Below are positions 24,700-31,503 of a stretch of 64,000 bases of DNA, in pieces. Position numbers and translations under genes: made by a program. The DNA lies in contig CAWDBL010000037.1 of assembly GCA_963800505.1 (NCBI GenBank), positions 186,001 to 250,000 on the forward strand, read 5' to 3'. Under the pieces are notes generated by a model. That model saw nothing but the letters and a program-made list of their open reading frames with translations, was not told the DNA's origin and ran no database searches. The stretch comes from Fodinibacter sp963800505. Lineage in GTDB: Bacteria; Actinomycetota; Actinomycetes; Actinomycetales; Dermatophilaceae. Numbering within the stretch: the stretch's first letter is position 1; every line of letters starts with the position of its first letter.

Positions 24700-25222
24700 C
24701 ACCCCGTCACCGGTCCGGGGTATCCCCACAGCGGCCGACGCCCTCTCGTCGACCCTGGACGGCTGGGCCCGCCTGTCGGCGGACACCCCGAGCGACCTGC
24801 ACCCGTGGGCGACGGCGCACCTGGGCGACCTCGTGGGGCTGGGCCGTCGTGGTGTGGAGTCGCTGGCCGGCGACACGGTGGTGCACATGGACGTGCGGGC
24901 CGACAACCTGCTGCTGACGCCGTCCGGTGGGGTGGTGCTCGTGGACTGGCCATGGGCCTGCGTGGGTGCGCCCTGGGCGGACACCGTCGCCCTGCTGGTG
25001 AACGTCAACCTGCACGGAGGGCACGACGTGGACCGGCTGGTCAGGCAGTATGCCGCCGGGGCCACGGCCGCCCAGGTCGACGGCTTCCTCGCGGGTCTTG
25101 CCGGCTTCTTCCTCGATGGCGGGCGGCTGCCCGCCCCGCCGGGGCTGCCCACCCTGCGTGGGTTCCAGCGGGCGCAGGGCGACGCGACGCTGGAGTGGCT
25201 GATCCGCCGGCTGGATGGGTGA
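24700..25222 (+). pseudogene. Aminoglycoside phosphotransferase-family kinase, N-lobe missing
   Basis: The frame encodes the C-lobe of an APH/choline-kinase-like enzyme. TAADALSSTLDGWARL is followed by VVHMDVRADNLLL (catalytic HxDxxxxN) and VVLVDWPWACVGAPWAD, where the metal-binding Asp is expected. LPTLRGFQRAQGDATLEWL closes the protein. The ATP-binding N-lobe is absent, and the gene abuts the truncated phosphoesterase. The two genes were probably divergent neighbours whose 5' ends were lost in one deletion. Confidence 0.7.
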
Positions 25223-25241
25223 GCAGGACTCGCGCGAACCG

Positions 25242-25283
25242 GGTGATGCAGGGCGCGCGACGGAGCCCGCCCTGTGCATCACC
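25242..25283. terminator. Hairpin terminator with GGTGATGCAGGGCG stem
   Basis: GGTGATGC-AGGGCG pairs with CGCCCT-GT-GCATCACC, with a 2-nt bulge. It lies between the convergent phosphotransferase remnant and the methyltransferase. The GTGATGCAGGG start is shared with two hairpins at 47584-47672. Confidence 0.6.
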
Positions 25284-25311
25284 TCGACCTCTCGACCAGC
25301 AGCGCTGAAGG

Positions 25312-26016
25312 TCAGTCCTCGCGGCCACCCCAGCCGTCGCGTCGTCGACGGGCGCGCACCACGACGTCACGCAGGGTGCCCGGCGCGCCACCAGGGCCTT
25401 CGATGGCGCGGGTGACCTCGTGCGCGGTGATGACCTCCCAGGCGGCGGGGTCGAGCCGGTCGGTGACGCTGTGCGGGGTGACCCGGGCCTCCGCGGGCGG
25501 TTCGTCGCCGTGGTCGTGGCCGCCGCTGTTGTCATGGCCGCCGCCGTGACCATGGTGGCCGTGCGTGCCGTCCCCGGTCTGCGCGTGCCCGACGACGAGG
25601 AGGGAGCCGCCAGGGGCGACCCACGCGCCGAGCCGGTCGTAGAACTCGAGCTGCGGCATCGCGGGGTGGGCGTAGTGCGTCGTGACCAGGTCGAACGGCG
25701 CCGGTGGCTCCCACGAGCCCAGGTCGGCCCGAAGCCACTGCACCCGGTCGCCGACCCCCAGCGCGGCGGCGCGACCTGCCGCGCGCGCCAGCACCTCGTC
25801 CGCGATGTCGACCGCCGTGACCACCCACCCGGCCCGCGCGAGCCAGATGGCCTCGGAGCCCTCGCCGCAGCCGGCCTCGAGGGCCGTGCCCGGGGCCAGC
25901 GCACCCACCTCGCGCACGAGGTGCGGGTTCGGCGGCGCCTCGTGCCCGGCACCCGGCCGGTCGTGGACCTGCTGCCAGTGCTGGTCCCAGTAGTCCCGGT
26001 CGAACTCGTGCGCCAT
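25312..26016 (-). CDS. Class I SAM-dependent methyltransferase with His-rich insert
   Basis: The 234-residue protein has motif I ALEAGCGEGSEAIWLA (about residue 45), VTAVDIADEVLARA for motif II, and PFDLVTTHYAHPA for motif IV. WVAPGGSLLVVGHAQ follows. Just after that strand, an insert of about 30 residues is almost pure Gly/His/Asp (THGHHGHGGGHDNSGGHDHG). It resembles the metal-binding loops of transporters and chaperones. The rest of the C-terminal half is a usual cap. ATG 26016 is used. The substrate is unknown, and TehB-like detoxification is one possibility. Confidence 0.8.
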   Translation of the reverse strand: MAHEFDRDYWDQHWQQVHDRPGAGHEAPPNPHLVREVGALAPGTALEAGCGEGSEAIWLARAGWVVTAVDIADEVLARAAGRAAALGVGDRVQWLRADLGSWEPPAPFDLVTTHYAHPAMPQLEFYDRLGAWVAPGGSLLVVGHAQTGDGTHGHHGHGGGHDNSGGHDHGDEPPAEARVTPHSVTDRLDPAAWEVITAHEVTRAIEGPGGAPGTLRDVVVRARRRRDGWGGRED

Positions 26017-26099
26017 CGGGCGAGTGTCCCAGATGCCGCCGGCGTCGCCCACGTGCGCACTCGCCGGCTGCCCGGCATCCGGTCGGTGATGATGGGCCG

Positions 26100-26633
26100 A
26101 TGACCGTGCGCCTCCTCGACGAGCAGCAGGCCCGAGCGATGCGGGCCGCACCGCTCACCTACCCCCCGCCGCTTACCCCGGATGCCGTGGCGCCCGCCGG
26201 TTTTCGCGTCCTGGACCAAGCCGCCATCCTCACCCGACAGGACTTCGACGGCGTCGCGGGCGACCTCTTCGCCTGGCGGATGCAGGAGCGGGCCGGTCTG
26301 CGGGTGTCGGCGTCGGACATCCCGCTTCGCCTCGGGAGCGTGGTGCTGATGCGGTGGGGGCCGGGCCGCCTGTCCGTGGTGATCCCCTGCCGGGTGCTGG
26401 ACGTCGTCGACGAGCCGCGTCGTCGTGGCTTCACCTACGGCACCCTCCCCGGCCACCCGGAGGCGGGGGAGGAGCAGTTCGTCCTCGAGCACCTCGCCGA
26501 CGGTCGCATCCGGCTCACCATCCGCGCGGTCTCCCGGCCGGCATCCGTGCTGGCGAAGCTCGGCGGACCGGTCAGCCGTGCTGCACAGGCCCTGATGACG
26601 CGCCGCTACCTGCGCGCCCTCGACCGGCTGTAG
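26100..26633 (+). CDS. DUF1990 family protein
   Basis: The 177-residue soluble protein matches DUF1990. Recognisable segments are RAAPLTYPPPLTPDAVAPAG at the N-terminus, AWRMQERAGLRVSAS in the middle, and FTYGTLPGHPEAGEEQFVLE followed by IRAVSRPASVLAKLGGPVSR. The family has a START-like fold, but its role is not known to me. It is divergent from the methyltransferase gene and 46 nt before the ICMT-like gene, with which it may be co-transcribed. Confidence 0.85.
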   Translation: MTVRLLDEQQARAMRAAPLTYPPPLTPDAVAPAGFRVLDQAAILTRQDFDGVAGDLFAWRMQERAGLRVSASDIPLRLGSVVLMRWGPGRLSVVIPCRVLDVVDEPRRRGFTYGTLPGHPEAGEEQFVLEHLADGRIRLTIRAVSRPASVLAKLGGPVSRAAQALMTRRYLRALDRL

Positions 26634-26679
26634 GGCACCGGGGCGGCGTCACCACGGGCGTCGGCGCGACAATGACCGG

Positions 26680-27150
26680 ATGCTGCGCGGTTCGCAGGAC
26701 ACCGTCGGGTTCCGGCTCTGGCCACCGGTCGCAGTCGGCGCGCCGCTGCTCGCCGGCTGGTTGGCCACCGCACGGTGGGGCGACCCGGTCGCCCTCGGTG
26801 CGTGGCGGATGCCGCTGGGCTGGCTGCTCGTGCTGCTGTTCGCCGGGTGGAACGGCTGGTCGCTGTGGCTGTTCGCCCGGCACGACACGGGCCTGCTGCC
26901 CGGGCAGGCGACGCACTCGATGATCGAGGAGGGGCCGTACCGCCTCTCCCGCAACCCGTTGTACGTCGGCATGCTGGCGCTCTACGTCGGGCTCGCGCTG
27001 CTCGCCCCCACGTTCTGGGGGCTGGTCGTCTTCCCGGCCGCGGTGCTGCTGGTGCTGTGGGGGGCGATCCGCCCGGAGGAGGAGTTCCTGCACGTCCGGT
27101 TCGGCGAGCCCTACGACGACTACCGGCGACGGGTGCGTCGCTGGCTCTGA
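26680..27150 (+). CDS. Isoprenylcysteine carboxyl methyltransferase-like membrane protein
   Basis: The 156-residue integral membrane protein has four or five helices. The ICMT/PEMT signature is GPYRLSRNPLYVGM (about residues 87-100), followed by EEEFLHVRFGEPYDDYRRRVRRW at the C-terminus. Both elements form the SAM pocket in characterised relatives. Bacterial members methylate diverse small hydrophobic acceptors, and the acceptor here is unknown. Confidence 0.82.
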   Translation: MLRGSQDTVGFRLWPPVAVGAPLLAGWLATARWGDPVALGAWRMPLGWLLVLLFAGWNGWSLWLFARHDTGLLPGQATHSMIEEGPYRLSRNPLYVGMLALYVGLALLAPTFWGLVVFPAAVLLVLWGAIRPEEEFLHVRFGEPYDDYRRRVRRWL

Positions 27151-27293
27151 CACGCCCCACGGGCAACGAGCGACTGGCGCAGCGGTCACCGGCTCGGACC
27201 CTCGTCATCCGGCGTCGGGTGGTGGCGCCGCCCGCAGTTGCACGGTAACGAGCAGCCCGCCGGCGGCCGCGCCGCGAGGGTGAGGGCTCCCGA

Positions 27294-27339
27294 CTGCATG
27301 TCTCCAGGCGCACCCTTCGGCGGATCCGTGGACAACGAG
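27294..27339 (-). repeat. Dispersed CTGCATGTCT repeat, copy 3
   Basis: CTGCATGTCTCCAGGCGCAC (27294-27313) and the trailing GGACAACGAG (27330-27339) reproduce the order found at 23525-23559 with a slightly longer spacer. The copy is intergenic and precedes a decayed area. Confidence 0.45.
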
Positions 27340-27386
27340 CACCAAGGCGGCTTGCCGATTGCCGGCATGGCCCGATTGACAGTCCG

Positions 27387-27545
27387 TCAGCGGTGAGCCA
27401 ACAGCCGCCAAGCGAGTCCGAACCCGGCGATGGTGGCCACCAGTGCACCGCCGGCCATGAGCCAACCGGTGGCGGTCACGACCCCGAGCGCCAGCCCTGC
27501 GATCCCGCCGGCGATCCAGACCAGCCAACCTCTCGAGATCTTCGC
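27387..27545 (-). pseudogene. C-terminal fragment of a small membrane protein
   Basis: The minus strand reads GWLVWIAGGIAGLALGVVTA, then GWLMAGGALVATIAGFGLAW and RLLAHR before a TGA at 27387-27389. Two good transmembrane helices are present without a start codon. Upstream of about 27545 the frame turns into the reverse complement of a GNAT fragment. It is an isolated gene tail. Confidence 0.5.
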
Positions 27546-27553
27546 GCTGCAAC

Positions 27554-27745
27554 CTGAACTGCGTCCAGGCCGAGACCGACACTCGCAACAAGGCCGCCGC
27601 CCGTGTGCTGGTGAAGCTCGGGTTCGTGCGTGAGGGGACGTTGCGGGAAGACTGCATCGTGAACGGCGACGTCTCGAGCTCGTGGGTCTTCGGGCTGCTC
27701 AGACGGGAGTGGCAGCGGGGGTCCGAGTCGGTCCCTGAAAGCTGA
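27554..27745 (+). pseudogene. GNAT (RimJ/RimL-type) acetyltransferase C-terminal fragment
   Basis: The frame gives TDTRNKAAARVLVKLGFVRE then GTLREDCIVNGDVSSSWVFG and LLRREW before TGA 27743-27745. This is the last third of a RimJ-like acetyltransferase (the N-x-AAxxVLxKLGF-x-xEG motif). There is no start and no N-terminal acceptor-binding part. The break at about 27550 abuts a membrane-protein tail on the other strand. Confidence 0.7.
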
Positions 27746-27865
27746 ATCTCCCCCGCGCGGCTGCGCTTCAATACCCGGGATCCGACGCCGGTGAGAGTGT
27801 CGGCGAGGTGCACGACGACGGAGCACGCGCACCGGCATCCGGCGCGTGCGCCCTAGGCTGCCACT

Positions 27866-29056
27866 GTGCCGGTGCACGTGTCGAGGAGCGACGTCGTCGC
27901 GTTCCGCCTCCAGGCCCACCACCTCACCGAACGGCTGAGCGAGGGCGGGTTGGTGGAGGCGGCCGGCCGGTGTGCGGTGCAGAACAGCCCGCCCGGGTCG
28001 GCGCTGCTGGCCCTGAACGCGAGGGTCGACGGCGTGACCCGGCAGCAGCTGGCCGAGGCGGTCGACGACGACAAGACCCTGGTGCAGACCTGGTGCATGC
28101 GCGGTGCCCCGTTCGTGTTCCCCACCGTCGACGCGCCGGTGTTCACCACGGGCGTGCTCCCGCCGACCGAGGAGTCGATGCGCCATCTCCTCCCTGGGCT
28201 GATGCCGGGACTGGAGCGGCTTGACCTGAGCATGGCAGAGGCGGTTACCCTGTGCCGCAACGACATACGCCACGTTCTGGCCGGGCGCAGGCTCGCCATC
28301 GGCGAGCTGGGCAGGGAGCTCGCCGGCCGCATCGCGCGCAGCCTGCCGTCACGGCAACGGGCGATCTGGGAGGGCGAGGGGCCTTACGCCACGGACCAGC
28401 AACTGGGGGAGGGAGTCGTACATTTCTGCGTGCGGATCCTCACCCTCGAGGGGGTGGTCTGCTTCGCCACACGCACCGGCAACACCTCTCCGTTCGTCCT
28501 GGTCGAGGAGTGGCTCGGCCACCGTGTCCCTGATGTGGATCCGGCCTTGGCGCGGGCCGAGCTGCTCCGCCGCTACCTGCGTGGCCACGGGCCTTCGACC
28601 CCGGCCCACTTCGCCGGCTGGCTCGGCGTCGGCGCTGGCGACGCCGACAGCTGGTGGTCGCTGCTCGAGGACGAGCTCACCGAGGTCGACGCCGGCGGGC
28701 GGAGGTGGCTGCTCACCGAGGACCTCGACGCGCTGCGGTCGGCCCCCACGCCGACGGGCGTGCGTCTGCTGCCTCCCCGGGACCCCTACACGCAGCTGCG
28801 CGACCGCAGCACCATCCTGGACGAGCGCCACCACCGCTCGGTCTGGCGCGCGGTGGGGGAGCCGGGAGCCGTGCTCGCCGATGGCCGCCTCGTGGCGACC
28901 TGGCGGTCGCGCACGAGGGGACGTGCCATGACCCTGGCCGTCACGCCGTTCGGCACGCTGCCGGTTCGCGTGGAGGAGCGGCTGCGAGTCGAGGCGACCC
29001 AGGTCGCCGCGCTCCGGGGCGCGTCCTCCGTAGAGGTCACCTTCGGCGGCGGCTGA
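27866..29056 (+). CDS. Winged-helix DNA-binding protein, AlkZ-like (HTH_42)
   Basis: The 396-residue protein belongs to the HTH_42/AlkZ-like group. It has an N-terminal RLQAHHLTERL segment, a VQNSPPGSALLALNARVDGV block and tandem winged-helix modules around LVQTWCMRGAPFVFPT and HGPSTPAHFAGWLGV. The C-terminal part has VFTT/FGTLPVRVEERL strands. AlkZ proteins unhook interstrand crosslinks or bulky adducts in Streptomyces biosynthetic clusters. Many homologues are uncharacterised. A catalytic QxQ-like motif is not obvious. GTG 27866 is used without a strong ribosome-binding site. Confidence 0.75.
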   Translation: MPVHVSRSDVVAFRLQAHHLTERLSEGGLVEAAGRCAVQNSPPGSALLALNARVDGVTRQQLAEAVDDDKTLVQTWCMRGAPFVFPTVDAPVFTTGVLPPTEESMRHLLPGLMPGLERLDLSMAEAVTLCRNDIRHVLAGRRLAIGELGRELAGRIARSLPSRQRAIWEGEGPYATDQQLGEGVVHFCVRILTLEGVVCFATRTGNTSPFVLVEEWLGHRVPDVDPALARAELLRRYLRGHGPSTPAHFAGWLGVGAGDADSWWSLLEDELTEVDAGGRRWLLTEDLDALRSAPTPTGVRLLPPRDPYTQLRDRSTILDERHHRSVWRAVGEPGAVLADGRLVATWRSRTRGRAMTLAVTPFGTLPVRVEERLRVEATQVAALRGASSVEVTFGGG

Positions 29057-29123
29057 CCTGCCGGCCTGGCGCCGAGGTCGACTGGCGCCGGCGGGGTCGG
29101 CCGGGGCGCCGCGGGCCGAGCCG

Positions 29124-29540
29124 TCAGGCGACCTCGAGGGTGACCTCGACGTTGCCGCGGGTGGCGTTGGAGTAGGGGCAGACCTGGTGCGCCTGCTCGA
29201 TGAGCTGGCGGGCCACCTCGGGGTCGACCGCCGGCAGGGCCACCTCGAGCCGCACGGCCAGGCCGAAGCCGCCGTCCTCGTTGCGGCCCAGCGAGACGTC
29301 GGCGACGACCTCTGAGTCGGTGGTGTCGACCTTCATCGACCCGGCGACCAGCTTCAGCGCCGAGTGGAAGCAGGCGGCGTAGCCGGCCGCGAAGAGCTGC
29401 TCGGGGTTGGTGGCGCCGCCCTCGCCGCCGAGCTCCTTGGGGGTGCGCACCGGGGCGTCGATGGTGCCGTCGAAGGTCTGGACGTGGCCGTTGCGGCCGT
29501 CCCCGGTGGCGACGGCGGATGCGGTGTAGAGGAGGTTCAT
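29124..29540 (-). CDS. ohr: Organic hydroperoxide reductase Ohr
   Basis: This is a 138-residue OsmC/Ohr-family peroxidase that reduces organic and lipid hydroperoxides using a reactive Cys and lipoyl partners. It has NLLYTASAVATGDGRNGHVQ at the N-terminus, the peroxidatic Cys in AAGYAACFHSALKLVA (about residue 56) and the resolving Cys in HQVCPYSNATRGN (about 122). The catalytic Arg is expected in the first loops. It is transcribed divergently from a MarR-family gene across a palindrome, the usual ohr-ohrR arrangement. Confidence 0.93.
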   Translation of the reverse strand: MNLLYTASAVATGDGRNGHVQTFDGTIDAPVRTPKELGGEGGATNPEQLFAAGYAACFHSALKLVAGSMKVDTTDSEVVADVSLGRNEDGGFGLAVRLEVALPAVDPEVARQLIEQAHQVCPYSNATRGNVEVTLEVA

Positions 29541-29552
29541 GACGGCAAACCT

Positions 29553-29575
29553 ATTGTGCACAATCGAATTGTGCA
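29553..29575. promoter_or_regulatory. OhrR operator candidate
   Basis: TGCACAATCGAATTGTGCA (29557-29575) has perfect 8-bp arms around CGA. ATTGTGCACAAT (29553-29564) is a second perfect palindrome overlapping it. A -10-like TATCCT (29588-29593) would start the ohrR mRNA at about 29600, next to GTG 29601. The shape matches OhrR operators, although the sequence differs from the Xanthomonas/Bacillus TACAATT motif. Confidence 0.75.
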
Positions 29576-29600
29576 AGTTGGAACTGGTATCCTGTGGAAG

Positions 29601-30050
29601 GTGATCACGAACGACCCGCTCGACCTCGACCGGCAGATCTGCTTCCCGCTGTATGCCGCGACCCGCGCCGTCACCCGCCGCTACACGGAGGTGCTGGCCG
29701 ATGTCGGTCTCACCTACCCGCAGTACCTGGTGATGTTGGCCCTGTGGACCGATGGTGCGCTGTCGGTGGGCGAGCTGGGCCGGCGGCTGCGGCTCGACTC
29801 CGGCACCCTGACGCCCCTGCTCAAGCGGCTCGAAGCCTCCGGCCGGGTCGAGCGCCGGCGCGACCCGCACGACGAGCGCCGAGTCGTCGTGACCGCCACC
29901 GCCGAGGGAGAGCGCCTTCGCCGCGACGTCGTCGGCGTCCCTGCGGAAGTAGCGCGGTCGATCGGCTTCGAGGCCGAGGAGTTCGGCCAGCTCAAGCGCC
30001 TGCTCAGCGGCCTGATCGACAACCTCGACGCCGCCGGGCTGCCCGCATGA
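29601..30050 (+). CDS. ohrR: MarR-family regulator OhrR
   Basis: The 149-residue winged-helix repressor has the redox Cys of OhrR near its N-terminus (LDRQICFPLYAATRAVTRRY, about residue 12). The Tyr residues that hold the sensing Cys are visible too. The recognition helix is RRLRLDSGTLTPLLKRLEAS, and the wing is RDPHDERRVVVTATAEG. Oxidation of this Cys by organic hydroperoxides releases the operator in characterised OhrR proteins. GTG 29601 is chosen because residues before it lack homology. The stop overlaps the next gene's ATG. Confidence 0.88.
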   Translation: MITNDPLDLDRQICFPLYAATRAVTRRYTEVLADVGLTYPQYLVMLALWTDGALSVGELGRRLRLDSGTLTPLLKRLEASGRVERRRDPHDERRVVVTATAEGERLRRDVVGVPAEVARSIGFEAEEFGQLKRLLSGLIDNLDAAGLPA

Positions 30051-31333
30051 ACGCCGGGCGGCAGTGGGTCGACACCGCCATCTGGTGGCACGCCTACCCC
30101 TTGGGCTTCATCGGGGCCGACACGACCACCAACCCGCACGGCGAGGCCACCCACGAGCTGGGCCGGATCACCGCCTGGCTCGACGAGCTGCTCGACCTCG
30201 GTTGCAACGGGCTGCTGCTGGGCCCGATCTTCGACTCCGAGACCCACGGCTACGACACCGTCGACCACCTGCGGGTCGACCCCCGGCTGGGGGACGACGC
30301 CGATGCCGACGCGCTGATCAGCGCGTGCCGGGAACGCGGCATCCGGGTGCTGCTCGACGGAGTGTTCAACCACGTCGGCCGCGCGCACCCCTGGTGGCAG
30401 GAGGCCGTGGCGGCCGGCCCCGGCTCGGCGGCGGCGGAGCGGTTCGCGACCGGCGAGGGATCCCGCACCGTCGACGGCCTCGAGGTGCAGGTGTTCGAGG
30501 GCCACGACAACCTCGTCGTGCTGAACCACGAGAACCCCGAGGTGGCGGCGGCCGTCACCGAGGTCATGGCGCACTGGCTGGCCCGCGGCATCGACGGATG
30601 GCGCCTCGATGCCGCCTACGCCGTGCCAGCCGCGTTCTGGCGCACCACGATCGGACCGCTGCGCGAGCGGTTCCCCGATGCGTGGTTCGTGGGTGAGGTC
30701 ATCCACGGTGACTACGTCGGCTATGTCGAGGAGTCTGGCCTGGACTCGGTCACCCAGTACGAGCTGTGGAAGGCGATCCGCAGCTCGATCGAGGAGCGGA
30801 ACTGGTTCGAGCTCGCCTGGTCCCTCCAGCGGCACGACGAGTTCGCCGAGGCCTTCCTCCCGCTCACCTTCGTCGGCAACCACGACGTGACCCGGCTGGC
30901 ATCGGCGATCTCCGACCAGCGCCACGTGACGCATGCCGTCGCCGTGCTGTTCTTCGTCGCCGGCACGCCCGCCGTCTACGCCGGCGACGAGCGCGGGCTA
31001 CCCGGCATCAAGGAGGACCGGGCCGGCGGGGATGACGCGGTGCGCCCCGCGTTCCCCCGCTCGCCCGGCGACTGGCCCCGGGGCGAGGTCTTCCACCGGC
31101 ACCAGGAGGCGATCTCGTTCCGGCGACAGAACCCGTGGCTGGCCCGCGCTCGGGTCTCGAGCTCGCAGCTGAGCAACGAGTCGGTGCTGCTCACCGCGAC
31201 CGGCCCGGACGGCGAGCACGCCGAGCTCGCGCTCAACCTCTCCGACGAGCCCGTGGTGCTGGGGGGCGAGCCGGTGCCGGCCCACTCCTGGGCCCTGCGC
31301 AGCGGGTCACCCCGCAGCGGCCAGTCAGGGTAG
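30047..31333 (+). CDS. Alpha-amylase-family (GH13) glycosidase
   Basis: The 428-residue protein is an intracellular GH13 (beta/alpha)8 barrel. It has DGVFNHVGRAHPWW (region I), GWRLDAAYAVP with the nucleophile Asp (region II), WFVGEVIHGDY with the acid/base Glu (region III) and TFVGNHDVTRLAS with the transition-state Asp (region IV). There is no signal peptide. The substrate could be a maltodextrin or a related alpha-glucoside. ATG 30047 overlaps the ohrR stop by 4 nt, so the gene is co-transcribed with the peroxide regulator. Confidence 0.9.
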   Translation: MNAGRQWVDTAIWWHAYPLGFIGADTTTNPHGEATHELGRITAWLDELLDLGCNGLLLGPIFDSETHGYDTVDHLRVDPRLGDDADADALISACRERGIRVLLDGVFNHVGRAHPWWQEAVAAGPGSAAAERFATGEGSRTVDGLEVQVFEGHDNLVVLNHENPEVAAAVTEVMAHWLARGIDGWRLDAAYAVPAAFWRTTIGPLRERFPDAWFVGEVIHGDYVGYVEESGLDSVTQYELWKAIRSSIEERNWFELAWSLQRHDEFAEAFLPLTFVGNHDVTRLASAISDQRHVTHAVAVLFFVAGTPAVYAGDERGLPGIKEDRAGGDDAVRPAFPRSPGDWPRGEVFHRHQEAISFRRQNPWLARARVSSSQLSNESVLLTATGPDGEHAELALNLSDEPVVLGGEPVPAHSWALRSGSPRSGQSG

Positions 31334-31422
31334 GTTTTCCCTTTCAGCTGTGTCGCCGGGCCGGCTCGGCGTCCCCACCTCCGGGTGATGCCCGCCTGGC
31401 ACCGGCCAACCGACGGAGAATC

Positions 31423-31503
31423 GTGAACCACACGCATTACACGCACCACATCGACCGCACCGCCCCGGACCTTGCCGCCCAGACGTCGGGAGGCGGGCGA
31501 TGA
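31423..31503 (+). CDS. Tiny His-rich ORF (26 aa) upstream of RNase J
   Basis: GTG 31423 follows GGAG by 4 nt. The reading is VNHTHYTHHIDRTAPDLAAQ and a Gly-rich end, with TGA 31501-31503 overlapping the RNase J ATG (ATGA). Four of the first nine residues are His. This could be a leader peptide that couples or gates translation of the RNase. It could also simply be the true N-terminal context of a longer leader. The conserved length is unknown. Confidence 0.4.
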   Translation: MNHTHYTHHIDRTAPDLAAQTSGGGR

